A DNA stretch of 64,000 bases, taken from contig NC_056575.1 of assembly GCF_018340385.1 (NCBI RefSeq), positions 31,659,726 to 31,723,725 on the forward strand. Direction: 5' to 3'. Position 1 is the first letter of the stretch. Each line of letters begins with the position of its first letter. A program made the translations under genes and the position numbers. This document shows, one piece after another, positions 21,856-33,450 of this stretch. The notes below the pieces were generated by a model, which did no database searches, was not told the DNA's origin, and saw only the letters and a program-made list of their open reading frames with translations. The DNA comes from Cyprinus carpio. Taxonomy: Eukaryota > Chordata > Actinopteri > Cypriniformes > Cyprinidae.

Positions 21856-22488
21856 ATAGAGTAAGCAGTGTGATAATGTGGTGATGCCATTTCAAATATT
21901 CAATGAGACTCCATGGTGCATATTACAAAGCACCTTCTTCCACTGAAGATACATACAAGTGCACAGAATAGAGTTCTGATTTGACAGTCAGAGAGAAGCT
22001 GTTCTACTTCAATTTTTTTTTTTTTTGGGGTGGGGGGGATTTTCTGCTGAAAACATGCTACAAACACAGATGTGATTCAGTTGAGTCTCTGTTTAAAAGA
22101 GAACTGAAGCCACATGAGAAGAGGTCTTCGGCTCAATGGTAAATTCGGAGGAGAAAAAATCCTGTTCAAACTACACATGTATATATTTTGTTACAAATAT
22201 ACCTTTCTTACAGTTATTTGAGGTGAACAAAATGTACCTTTTCATAGAAAGGTCAAAATATGTGAAAAGTGTGTTCAAAAAAAATTTGAATCATCTCAAC
22301 ACACAGTTGATCCACTTTCTAAACTGTTTTGAGTTTGTCAATCTGTTACCTTGTCTTACAATTCTCTTTTCATTTCAATCCATTCAATAATTTACCTTGA
22401 AAACAGAATCTGTTCAGATGTGTTTTTATTGTGTGACATGACACAGAGTAGGTTATATGCCACTTAGTCATAAAAACATTAACAAGGT

Positions 22489-22498
22489 GAAAGTGAAA
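22489..22498 (+). promoter_or_regulatory. ISRE-like interferon response element
   Basis: GAAAGTGAAA fits the ISRE/IRF core GAAANNGAAA. It lies 15 bases before the TATA box and 211 bases before the IFI44-like start codon. Interferon control is inferred from the motif and the gene family. Confidence 0.6.
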
Positions 22499-22512
22499 GC
22501 TGGACCTGGAGG

Positions 22513-22520
22513 TATAAATA
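22513..22520 (+). promoter_or_regulatory. TATA box of IFI44-like gene
   Basis: TATAAATA just after the ISRE-like site. Transcription would start near 22540-22550, giving a 5' leader of about 160 bases before the ATG at 22709. Confidence 0.55.
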
Positions 22521-22708
22521 TATCTTGAAATCAGAGATGCTGTCACAGCGTGCCTGTACATCCCAAAGAGAAGAACATTAACAATTCTGTCTGTCTTGTT
22601 ATTACTCTATATTGAATTGAAGTCACCTTTGTTTTTAATTTACTGTTTAGTGTGAAATTAACAAAATTCATAAGAAAAAAAAAAAAGAAAACGGAGAAGG
22701 AGATCACA

Positions 22709-23241
22709 ATGGGAGGATCAGAATCAACACCCCAAACTAAAACACCACCAGCAGGTAAGTCTAAATTTTAGAGTTGTTGTAGTGTTTCTGCATGTATGCC
22801 AGCTGTAATATGATATTTTGTGAGAGTTAAGGCTGGACATATGAAACAGCAAATGTGTGATTTTTCTATTGCTATTCCAAAATGACAGGATTATCTGTGT
22901 TTTTTCTTGTAAGACACTGAAACAAAAATGTGCAAGTTACATTTGCATTTGAATTTCAACTCATGCAAAAATTTCAAATAAATGTACTGGGCAACGCTGG
23001 TGAAATGATGCTACCTTCTCATGATGCTCTGCTCGGCTCACAGGATCTGATAATAATAGCCTTGTAGGACTAACTTATTTGGATTATTTGTAAAAATCTG
23101 TTCAATCTTTTGCATTTAACTAAATAAAAAATAATATATTTATATTTAATGTTAATATATATTCTGCCAAATTTCATTGTTTTACTTTTAATAAAAGTGT
23201 GGTTATTATTCAATTCAGTGCATCCCTAATATATATAGTTG

Positions 23242-23281
<40 letters not shown>

Positions 23282-23626
23282 TTGTTTTGTTTGTGTGGAA
23301 GAATTGACAATAAAGCAGACTTTACTTGACTTGATTTTGAAAGAAAGTTTCTTCTGCTCATCAAGCCTGCATTTATTTGATCAAAATACAGAAAAAAATG
23401 TAATATTGTGATATATTATTACAATTTAAAATAATTGTTTTTAAATTTATTATACTTTAAATTATCATTTATTTCTGTGATGCAAAGCTGAATTTTTAGG
23501 ATCATTATCCACTGATCCTTTAGAAATCATTCTAATATGATGATTCATTATCAAAGTTGGAAACAGTTCTGCTGCTTAATATTTTTCAGGACATGTGATA
23601 CTTTTTTTAGGATACTTTGATCAATA

Positions 23627-23664
<38 letters not shown>

Positions 23665-24234
23665 AGCTATGTTTTTAAAATATAAATATTTTTGTAATAA
23701 CAATATACACTACTGGTCAGTAATTTGGGGTCAGTAATATTTTTTCTTTTTCTTTTTTTTAAATAAAATCAATACTTTTATTCAGCAAGGATGTGTTAAA
23801 CTGATAAAAAGTGATAGTAAAGAAAATATATTATTAGAATATATATTATTAGAATTTTTATTTTTATTTTGAATAAATGCAGTTCTTTTGAACCTTTTAT
23901 TCATCAAATATATTAGACAGCAGAACTGTTTCCAACACTCATAATAAATCAGAATATTAGAATGATTTCTAAATGATCATGTGATAGACTGGATGTTACA
24001 TGTGACACTGAAGGCTGGAGTAATGATGCTGAAAATTCAGCTTTGCATCACAGAAATAAATTATTTTTTTAAAGTATATTCAAATAGAAAACTTTTTTTT
24101 TAATTTTCATGAATATTTCACAATATTACTGTTTTTTTCTGTAGTTTTGATCAAATAAATGCAGGCTTGATGTGCAGAAGAGACTTCTTTCAAAAACTTT
24201 AAAAATAGTAATGTTTCCAAACTTTTGACGTGTA

Positions 24235-24291
<57 letters not shown>

Positions 24292-27200
24292 ACTACTTGT
24301 TAATTTGTGTTTCCTGCTTGGCATTCCTGCCTGCCACACCTCCTCCAGTGCACCTTTGGGTCAGCTACAGGGTCATCAGCTGGTGCCACCGTTCACGGAC
24401 GTTTCGCCCCCTTTCCAGTACGTCTCCAGGTGGGGGGGCAGTGGCTTATGGGGACGTCTCCCCGCCACCCCCTGCAGCTACCCTCACTGGGGTACTGAGC
24501 CCCGCCCCAATTCCTGTCCCTCCTCCGTAGCCACAACCAGTAGCTTGCCTTCTCTGCCTCCTCTGCCAGTTCTTTAATGGCTCTCCTCAGGCTTATCCCA
24601 GTTGTCCCAGCAGCTCGAAGAAGCTGAATTGCAGACTTTCCCACAAAGACCCTGCATCCAACTTCTACAGAGTGGATGGTCGTGGTCCATCCCCCATCTC
24701 TGCACTCCGCTGCCAGATCAGAGTACTTGAGCCACTTGAACTCGTACGCCACTGATATTCCCTCTTCCCATGGCACCGTCAACTCAATAATAAGAGCCTT
24801 CTTGGCCACTGTGGACCACATCACAGCATCTGGCCTTAACCTTGTCTGAGTGATCTCTGTTGGGAAGATAAGCTGAGTGCCCAGGTCAACACGCATCTTC
24901 CATCCCTTTCCAGGAGTGAGCAGACATGTTGTCCTTCCTACCACTGTTTTCTGCCCACCTTCTCCTGGTCTGAGGAATGGGATGTTTGGCCGAAGGGGAT
25001 CTGAAGAGCTATTTGCGCGGACTCTACAACTTTCCAACTGCTCCGCCAACTTTCTCAGCACCTGATTGTGCCGCCATCTAAACCGGCCCTGCGTCAATGC
25101 AACGTTACACCTCGACAGGATATGCTGAAGGCCTGCATTGGCTTCATTACACAGGGGGCACTTGTCATCACTTCCAAACCACTGGGAGAGATTTCGGGGA
25201 CAAGGGAGGGTGTCATACACTGCCCTCACAAGGAAGCTGAGCCGCGATTGCAGGGTTCGCCAAATATCTGCCCAGGTTATGACTCTGTTAGTAATATCCT
25301 CCCAGCGGGTCTATGCTCCTTGTTTGCCCTGGGAAACAGCCTTAATGTGGTAAGGGTCCTGTTCCACTCGGGAGACCTCTTCCACCACCATGGTCTTCCT
25401 CTGCTCCCTTGTGGCTTTGGACCAGAACTGGACTGGCTCTCCCCAGCCAAACCCAGCCCGGCTGTGTTGGACTCTTCCCATGACCTCCTTGTGTTGTAGC
25501 CTGGTAATGGCTTGGTCGACCTCTTGCTGGGCCCTCCATCTGCGCCCAGTGTGGATGGTCACGCCTGCGCTCTTCACTGCTTCGTCCCTGGATTCCTTTA
25601 GCTCGACTACAAGACGGGTCTTCTCCTGCTTGTATACGAGGTTGATGGACTTCAAAGGAAGCTGAAGAGCATTCTTACCGAAAAGGCCTGTGTCAGAGAA
25701 GCAGCGCGGGAGGCCCAACCACTTCCTGATGTAGGTGTTGGAGATGGTGTCCATCTTGCTAGCCAAGGATGACGGTATTTCAGACACCTTCAGAGGCCAC
25801 ATCACACACTGGAAAAGTGTGAATTGGTAACACCATACCTTCAGTTTCCCCGGTAGCTGGCTGCTGTCAATTTTTTCGAGCCCCTCTCTCAGCTGCTTCT
25901 GTACCAACTTCCCCATCTGTCTGTCGGAGAGCTCTGACGTGTACTCCCTTCCAAGACTTCGGACGGATTGCTCTTTCAACAATGGTATTTTCTCCCCTCC
26001 TACTGTGAACACCGTCCTGTCGTCTCTAACCCCTTTCCTGATTGAAAGGCTCCTGGACTTTGAGGGCTTGATCTTCATCCTAGCCCATTGTCTCAGCTCA
26101 TCAAGGCGCTTAAGGAGCCGGGCTGTACATGGAGCTGTTTGTAAGATGGTTGTCACATCATCCATGTACCCTCTCAGTGCCGGGAGTCTTCCTCCTGATG
26201 GTAATCTCAGCCCTCTGGCCATCTGTCTTGCTCCAATAAGGATGACTTCAAACGCTGCCACAAAAAGTATAGGGGATATTGAGCAGCCCATAGCAATACC
26301 GACCTCCACCTGCTGCCATCCAGTCGTACGCCCATCGAGAGAGAATCACATGCGCAGGTTGTTGAAATACTTGGCTATGATGGTAATTACACACACTGGA
26401 ATGTGGAAGAATTCTAATGCAAACTCAACCAGCTTATGTGGTAATGAGCCGTAAGCATTCGCCAGGTCAAGCCACACCACATGAAGTTCGCTCTTCTCTC
26501 TTTTGGCACGTTGTATCTGCTCCCAGATCACAGATGTGTGTTCAATGCATCCTGGAAAACCTGAGAGCCCGGCCTTTTGACAACTTGTGTCGATGTAGTG
26601 GTTGCTGCTGAGGAAGCTGGTCATCCTTCTTGCCAAAACTGAGAAGAACAGTTTCCCTTCCACGTTCAACTGGACTGCCTCTTGCCATTCCGCTGGAATT
26701 GATTGGTTCTTCCACACAACCTGCATGAGCTTCCACAAGATCTTTGTCACTTGTGGACAGTTCTTGTATACCTTGTATGGGAGCCCATTTGGACCTGGTG
26801 CTGAGGCTGATCTGGCCTTTTTAAGGACCTCTCTAACCTCACCCAGCCTGGGTGGGGAGGTGTCAAAAGGGGTCCTTGGGGGATCTGGGCGTGGCACATA
26901 ACCTGGTGAGCCCAGTGGTGAATCTCTGGCTGCATCCGTATACTGGCCCTTGATATAATGTTCGAGATCCTCTTTAGTGATGGCCAGCTTGCCGCTCCGC
27001 TTCTCGTCCAGCAGCTGACGGGCATACCTGAAAGGGTCTTTGAAGAAATTCTTCCTTTCCTTCTCCTTCCGTTTCCTCCGCCTCCTAATCCGTTCTGCCC
27101 GACGTAGCTTGGCCAGCTTCTGCTTAATTTCATCCCATAACAGCTTGAGCCCTTCTTTTTCGTCTGGGGCTGCTTTCCTCCACCTCTTCCTCAGGTGACG

Positions 27201-28606
27201 CCTGTCTGATATTAGCAACTTGATGTGTCTCTCCCTCCGTCCTTTCTGTCTTGGGGCTGTGGTTTGTTTGGTCGTGTGCTCTCCAAACCTCTCTCTGCAC
27301 TCCTCGTATATGATGTTTCCCATCATGTTTAGCTTGCGCTCAACCGTTCCTTGCAAAGAATGCTGCAATACTCCACTGAGGTCTTCATCGAGCCTACACC
27401 AAACCTCTTGCATGTTTGCCCTTGGCCACTTGATCTTGATGCGCATTTCTGGATACTTGCGTTGGATTCCTGGTTGTGTGACTAGTGAGGGGACAGTGCG
27501 CATCTCGCTCTCGAGGGTTGCCTCCATCTCTTTTCCTTCACATACTGAGGTTGCCCTCTCAGCACTGTTGGGTCCTGCTGCACTATGGTTTGCTACCAGG
27601 CTTTGGGTCCCTTCCGTCTGACCTGCCGAAGCAGTGCGATTGTGCTGGTTGGGCATCCTCCCACACTTCATCCTCCCTTGATGGATCCGCAAGCCTCTGA
27701 GCGAAGTCACCTTCTGCCACCCGCATATGCACTTCCGGATACATACATTAGAAAATAATCAGAAAATAAATAATCAAGTTTATGTTTTAACCAGAACATT
27801 TTACATTTGTACTTGGTTGAAATTAGAGCTCACCTCAGACTTTATAATATTTATATTGAATCCTTTAAGTTTTTTAAATAATAGCAAAAAACTACTTGAA
27901 CTTTTGAAGTTAGCTTTTAAATTAGGCTTAATTGAATACTTTTAACCTTAAAACAGTTCTTTTTTTACCAGCACACACGTCACATTTCACCTGTTTGGTC
28001 AGTTCTTGGTATTTCCTTTCTTTGCTTGTTTTGTAATTAGCATCACCAGTTCCTTGTTTTAACCCTCATTTTGTATGTTTAGTTACTTTTATGAAGTCTA
28101 AGATTGGTCAATGTCTAATCTAAGACTATAATTTTGAGAAAAAACACATTTGAAATATTCCTTTGATTTTGAGAAAATACTGAATTGATTTTCTATTTCA
28201 TATCTATCTTTTATTTTGCAGCAATCAAAATCATAAATTATTTCTATCTCTGTTAACAGAATTTGATAAATCATGGAGGGAAACACCCTGGGAGTAAGTG
28301 GAAAATAATTCTTCTTTAAAAATGAAAAATGATCATCTATCTGTACAAGCAAAAGTGTGTATCTTCAACATTGCTTTGTAAAAAGGCCCCTTTTTCAACA
28401 GCAAGAAAGAACTTTTGGAGAAAGAACTGAAGGAACTTAAGCTGAGTGATTCAAAAGTTAAGTACATCAGGATCTTGCTAGCTGGTGAAGTGGGAGCAGG
28501 AAAATCCAGCTTCATCAACTCAGTCAATAGTGTTTTTCAAAGAAGAATCACAACAGAAGCTCTTGTTGATAATGCTGGTGCGTCTGGTATAAGTTTTACA
28601 AGAACA
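22709..28606 (+). CDS. ifi44-like: Interferon-induced protein 44-like GTPase, first three exons
   Basis: Exons 22709-22754, 28260-28293 and 28402-28606 join in frame (46+34+205 nt = 95 codons), each with AG/GT borders (donors GTAAGT, GTAAGT, GTGAGT). The product starts MGGSEST (Gly2 and Ser6 fit an N-myristoylation signal), then EFDKSWRETPW, a charged linker, and IRILLAGEVGAGKSS with the P-loop GEVGAGKS at residues 55-62. FINSVNSVFQ follows. This is the IFI44/IFI44L pattern: cytoplasmic, GTP-binding-like, interferon-induced. Full proteins are about 400 residues or longer. The remaining exons are not seen up to the gap at 33451, so the gene is cut by the gap, rearranged, or a fragment. Exon 3 ends in phase 0. 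Confidence 0.85.
23241..23278. repeat. (TA)n microsatellite
   Basis: Alternating TA in intron 1 of the IFI44-like gene. Confidence 0.95.
23330..24237. repeat. Paired inverted MITE copies
   Basis: 23330-23640 and 23707-24237 are related sequences in opposite orientation: AAGCCTGCATTTATTTGATC near the left end, GATCAAATAAATGCAGGCTT near the right. The second copy is bounded by TACACTACTGGTCAGTAATT and AACTTTTGACGTGTA, the ends of a common fish MITE. An A-run (about 23631-23662) lies between them. Transcribed, they could form a long hairpin in the intron. Confidence 0.6.
24239..24287. repeat. (TA)n microsatellite
   Basis: Alternating TA directly beside the 3' end of the RLE-type retrotransposon. 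Confidence 0.95.
24300..27745 (-). mobile_element. RLE-type non-LTR retrotransposon (Hero/NeSL/R2-like), 5'-truncated
   Basis: Antisense to the IFI44-like gene, inside its first intron. A single reading frame on the minus strand runs from about 27720 to 24393, over 1,100 codons, interrupted by only two stop codons. The 5' edge lies within a zinc-finger-like segment, so it is truncated there. The 3' edge abuts a (TA)n tract. Confidence 0.85.
24393..27710 (-). pseudogene. Retrotransposon ORF: zinc finger, RT, restriction-like endonuclease
   Basis: Order on the minus strand: the zinc-finger end GLRIHQGRMKC; a basic region (IRRRRKRKEKERK, about 27050-27090); RT with SASAPGPNGLPYKVY, LHVVWLDLANAYGSLPHKL (first catalytic Asp), VGIAMGCSISPILF and the YMDD box (about 26165-26175); a thumb region; CPLCNEANAGLQHILSRC (zinc knuckle, about 25130-25160); then RPDAVMWS followed 15 residues later by IELTVPWEE, the PD...E signature of the restriction-like endonuclease. 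Two in-frame stops (TGA 26346-26348, TAG 25311-25313) and an in-frame loss of RT motif 2 (PAEWQEAV runs straight into QLNVEGKLFF) make it non-functional. Related fish families place it in the Hero/NeSL/R2 group. Confidence 0.85.
27746..28259. other. Intron 1 remainder
   Basis: AT-rich intronic sequence between the retrotransposon and exon 2. No other gene seen. Confidence 0.6.
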
Positions 28607-28916
28607 GTGAGTATATGAACCCCTATGTTTCAATTTAAAATAAAATTGTTTACTAAATTATGTAAGCTACACACTCTACAAAGAAAGAATGAACCTATTG
28701 AGGAAGCACAACTCTATGACATATATAAATACAAGCAGTCATGGTCAAGGTATATTTGTAGCAATAGCCAACAATACATAGTATGGGTCAAAATTATCGA
28801 TTTTTCTTTTATGCCAAAAATCATTAGGATATTAAGTAGCTTTTAGATGATGTATCTCAATAAAAAAAAAAAAAAAAAAAAAATTGTGGGTTATGACTGG
28901 ATTTGTGGTCCAGCTT

Positions 28917-28950
<34 letters not shown>

Positions 28951-29136
28951 CTGCTGTGATTGGCCAACAGTTTTAAAATAACATATGGATGCTGCTGTTA
29001 GATTCTCTAAAATCTACACAGGTCATTTGGGTTAAAATGTATTCAGTGTATATCAAACGTCTGACTCAGTCTGACTCAGAACTGCATAATATTTTACTTT
29101 CAGTCTCTTTAAAAAGCCCGCATCACACAGACTTGT
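28607..29136. other. Sequence after IFI44-like exon 3
   Basis: No further IFI44-like exon recognised. It holds an A-run (28862-28883) and a (CA)n tract (28917-28941). Confidence 0.6.
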
Positions 29137-29140
29137 TTAA

Positions 29141-30191
29141 AGGAGTCATATGATGCAATTTCTATTTTTTCCTTTCTCTTTGGAGTGTTACAAGCAATTG
29201 CTGCATAAAGAAGATATGCAAAGTCTCAAATCCAAAGATATATTCTTTATAAAAGTTAAGCGATAATCACATGTTCTAACACATCTCCACATCTCTACGT
29301 CACGATGTGGTAAGATTTGCATAATGCCGCCCAAATGTTCACACAAAGAAAGAAGGCACAACTTTTATTCTCGCTGTTGCTGCACTGCCATGTCGTGAAG
29401 ATGCTGTGTTTCGTTGTGAAAGTGAAACTACATTGTTTGTTCTTCCAAAAGAGGACACGACTAGAAATCAGTGGTTAAGTTGTATTTACAACAATGTCCC
29501 AGAACAGTCCAACCCACATATACAGATGTGTGCTGCACATTTTATAGAGGATAAGGATTGTTTTCTGAACCAGTAGCCTGCAATGCTTCTGTGCACAATG
29601 GCTGTTTCTATAAAGTGGGGCAGTTCCAACTGTGTAAGGACAGTCTGGCGCTTCTGACTTACAGGCTGTAAGTTCATTTTTTATATTACAAGTATTTGCC
29701 AATGATGATTCAAACGCGAGTTTTAAGCAGTGTAGAGTAGGCTTGTTGATAGTCATTTCTCTGATCACAAATGCAGACATGGTTTTATGTTTTATGCGGC
29801 GCGACATGCAACGCAACATGTAAAAAGACAGTATAAGTCATTATAATCAGTAATTATGTGCCCACTGGATGCAAGAAATGCCTCCGTTGTAACGGGTTTT
29901 ATTGGTTTTGTTTCATTGCGCCGGGTCACACAGCATCACATTTCCATCACATACTCGAGGAATTCAGCCAATCACAACGCACTGGATAGCTGGCCAATCA
30001 GATCACACCTCACTTTTCAGAATGATAAGCTTTGTAAAAATTGGCGGGTTTCAGAAAGGTGCCCCACCTTTAGGAGGAGAAACAATAATGTACATTATGT
30101 GGAAAGTGTTTTTGAACCTTAAACCACAAACACATTGCATTGCACCAAATACACAAAATAATATTCTTTTTAGCAATGTCATATGATCCCT
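29141..30191 (+). mobile_element. TTAA-flanked element with THAP-like remnant (Kolobok-like)
   Basis: 1,051 bp, flanked by TTAA on both sides (29137-29140 and 30192-30195). Imperfect terminal inverted repeats are AGGAGTCATATGATGC (left) and AGGGATCATATGACAT (right, complement). The plus strand at about 29400-29575 reads LFVLPKED, QWLSCIYNNVPEQ and MCAAHFIEDKDCFLNQ then a stop. The LPK, W and CxxHF spacing fits the DNA-binding THAP zinc domain. TTAA targets combined with THAP are known for Kolobok transposases. No catalytic domain remains. Confidence 0.55.
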
Positions 30192-30231
30192 TTAAAAATA
30201 AATCTGTAGTAAAGTAAAGCAAACCGTGTTT

Positions 30232-30767
30232 GGTAACACTTTAGAATACTGTTTCTTACTGCATAACTAATAAGGAATTATTGAAGATCTAACAAGTGAT
30301 TATTCATTAAAACTTAACTGTTAACTACTAAGGAAGATGTGTTAACTAATCAGTATGTAATATAAGTATGTATCGGAAGCAAATTTCTTACAAAACACTC
30401 ACAAAACAACTCACTACACAGGCAAAACCTCTATAAAATTTATTGCATTTATTAATATTGAATTTTCATACTAATACTACTTCTGGTAATAACATTTATG
30501 TGAAAGGGTCACAATTCAATGTAATTGGTATAACTGTTCATTAGTAGTTACTACATAGTTATTTTTCTTGAACATTAACTAGTAGATAATTAATAGTAAT
30601 TCTTCATGAGGTATGACAGAATACATAAGTTATTGATTAGCTAACTGTTACTTAACACAATCATAAAATTGAATTACATACTGATTAATTAATGAATAAT
30701 CACCTGTTAGTTCTTCAATAATTCCCTGTCAGTTATGCAGTAAGAAACAGTATTCTAAAGTGTTACC
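30232..30767. mobile_element. Long-TIR MITE (fold-back)
   Basis: 536 bp with inverted repeats of roughly 80-90 bp at both ends: left GGTAACACTTTAGAATACTG, right ends with its complement, and both continue through CTTACTGCATAACT. The centre is AT-rich and partly palindromic (ACTAGTAGATAATTAATAG-like). No coding frame. Confidence 0.8.
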
Positions 30768-30835
30768 GAATAATCCTGTGTTTGCGTCTCTCTAATATTT
30801 CCTCTCCTCCTACAATTTGCACGAATCAGTGTGTG

Positions 30836-30932
30836 GGGTTAAAGAGGCAGCGACGTAGAATTGGTGGGCGGGGTTAAAGAGGCAGTGATGTAAAATTGGT
30901 TTGCGGGGCTAATGAGGCAATGATGTTGAGGC
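30836..30932. repeat. 35-bp tandem repeat, about 2.8 copies
   Basis: Units begin GGGTTAAAGAGGCAG at 30836 and 30871 and GGGCTAATGAGGCAA at 30906, a constant 35-bp period with increasing divergence. Confidence 0.8.
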
Positions 30933-31229
30933 GATGTCTTCTTCCAAAACGAGTCATTTTCTGAGCTTGGTTTTAATAAAAGCTGTTTTTAAACTAAGGT
31001 CCCTCCAGAAAAATGTGGATTTTTTTTTTAATTTTTTTTTTTTTTGTTGTGGGGGGAAATAATTGTTTTTTTTGCGGGTTTTCTTGAAAAAAAGAGGTGG
31101 TGTATGCAGGATATTTTAGCTATTTTATGCGGTGAAATTGCTGGAACTTGCAAAAACTGCGGTTTGATTAAAAAGAGAAAAAAAGGTGATTTCCCCAACA
31201 CCCTGTTCTCACTAGGCTACTATCTTAAA

Positions 31230-31710
31230 TTAAGGTAAATTAAAGGGTTAGTTCAGCCCAAATATTTAAAATTATGTCATTAATGACTCACCCTCATGTC
31301 GTTCCAAACCCGTGAGACCTCCGTTCATCTTCGGAACACAGTTTAAAAGATATTTTAGCTTTAGTCCGAGAGCTTTCTGTCCCTCCATTGAGAATGTATG
31401 TACGGTATACTGTCCAGGTCCAGAAAGGTAATAAAAACATCTTCAAAGTAGTCCATGTGACATCAGAGGGTCCGTTAGAATTTATTGAAGCCTCGAAAAT
31501 ACATTTTGGTCCAAAAATAGCAAAAACTACGACTTTATTCAGCATTGTCTTCTCTTCCGGGTCTGTTGTGAGCGTGTTCACAGCACTGCAGTTTAGTGAT
31601 ATCCGGTTCGCGAACGAATCACTCGATGTAACCGAATCTTCTTGAACCAGTTCACCAAATCGAACTGAATCGTTTGAAACGGTTCGCATCTCCAATAATC
31701 ATTAATCCAC
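31230..31710. repeat. Common dispersed fish repeat
   Basis: Contains GGGTTAGTTCAGCCCAAATA and ACTCACCCTCATGTCGTTCC, recognisable as a very abundant cyprinid dispersed repeat. Its short open frames on both strands are not genes. Adjoining 31710-32100 and 32100-33110 hold AT-rich sequence, a hAT-like GGCCCACGGGCC segment (about 32128) and no recognisable gene. Confidence 0.55.
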
Positions 31711-33111
31711 AAATGACTTAAGCTGTTAACTTTTTTAACGTGGCTGACACTCCCTCTGAGTTCAAATAAACCAATATCCCGGAGTAATTCATTTACTCAA
31801 ACAGTACACTGACTGAACTGCTGTGAAGAGAGAACTGATGAACACCGAGCCGAGCCAGATAACGAATAAAAGATTGAATCGTTATCATGAAATCATGCTA
31901 GCCCCTCATATTTTGCTTGCTGAAATCTGCAATTTATGTGGCGAAAGTGCAGTGTATTTGAAAAAAAAATTGAGTTTTGAAACTTACAGAATGATTTCAT
32001 ATTGTATATTGATTTCTTAGTTCATGACCCTTTTAAAATGACTGAATTACTTAAGTGTGCATCTGGATTCATGCCAACCAATCCCTATATGACAGCTAGG
32101 AGCTTCTACACCACGGTTCCTCAATAGGCGGCCCACGGGCCGAGAGAAAAATGTTTGGCCCGTACTAATTTCAAAAAATGTGGCATGAAAATTAAAACAC
32201 AGCATCAGAAAGCAACATTAACTTGTGTCTACATCGAATGCGAGAGTCGAAGCGCAACGCAACAAAATACAAAAGAACTTATTATAATAAGTGATGCTGT
32301 CTACACTGGATGTGGCGCAACAAATCCGAACAGAAAACTGCTGACACGTTCTATTTATGACGTGCTGACACAAAGTTCATATGATTTCCAATGCTTTGCA
32401 ATGGCACGTGTAGATACAATGTGACAGAAAACACATGGCGAGTGTTAAGTAAAGAAAAGTGTACACGGAAAATAGAGGACTGAACAGTCTTGAGTGAGGG
32501 ATACCATCTTTGTTATTAATGCTGGTTCGCAGTGAGTTCACAGTTTTAACGCAAGTTTGCTTTAGCATAATTTATTTTCAAGATCTGAGGTAAAATATCT
32601 ATTGTTGCTTTCACTGTGGCTATAAAGATCATGCTAAATATTATTTAAACTCACATTAGACACTTTTAACACTGAATAAAGCATATTTATTTATGTTGTT
32701 CCTGCCGAGATGTCGCAGAAAATAAAAAACATTTCTAAAATAGAATTCTGTGACTTATTGTCACGTGTTGCTGTCGTGGGTGTTAGGACAAAAACTACAG
32801 GGAAAAGATTATTTTTATCTTGTCGTGTCTTGTCTGGTTGGGACACACAGTGTTACAGTTTGATCCCCCTCAAAAAATCTAAGTATAAAAATATTAATGC
32901 TGACAGATCTAATAATTGAATTTGAATAAAATAGACTACTGGGGGGAAAATCTGATATTTAGCTTATGACCATCTTTTGATTATTTTTTAACAAAAGCAA
33001 CAATAATATAGTAATTGTAATAATAAATTATTATTATTATACACCACACACACACCCCACACCTATATCATAATATGAGTATATGATATATATATATATA
33101 AATACATATCA

Positions 33112-33450
33112 CAGTCCTTCTCAAAAAATTTAGCATATTGTGAAAAAGTTCATTCTTTTCCATAATGTAATGATAAAAAATTAAACTTTCATATCTTTTT
33201 AGATGTCATTGCACACCAACTAAAATATTTACAGGTCTTTTATTGTTTGTAATATCTTGATGATTTTTGGCATAACAGGTCATGAAACACACCAAAATTC
33301 CTATCTCAAAAAGTTAGCAATAGTCATGGAAAGGGTTCTCTAAAAACGAGCTATTAACCCTATATCATCTGAAGCAACCTAATTAACTTCTTACCACCTG
33401 CAAAAGATTCCTGAGCTTTTTAAAAACTCCCAGCCTGCTTCATTACTCAA
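33112..33450 (+). mobile_element. Tc1-like transposon left end, cut by gap
   Basis: Starts CAGTCCTTCTCAAAAAATTT and continues with leader sequence familiar from fish Tc1-like elements (AAACTTTCATATCTTTTTAG; AAAGATTCCTGAGCTTTTTA). The transposase would lie in the N run. A second, internal copy of the CTATCTCAAAAAGTTAGCA motif at 33301 fits a subterminal direct repeat. Confidence 0.75.

Noticed and set aside
24225..24577. Plus-strand frames with Tyr-Ile repeats, then a Pro-rich segment
   Set aside because: Translation of (TA)n followed by the complement of the retrotransposon's coding frame.
29475..29819. 114-codon minus-strand frame
   Set aside because: Complement of the THAP-like plus-strand remnant in the TTAA element.
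31294..31695. 133-codon minus-strand frame and its plus-strand partner
   Set aside because: Both lie in an abundant dispersed fish repeat.
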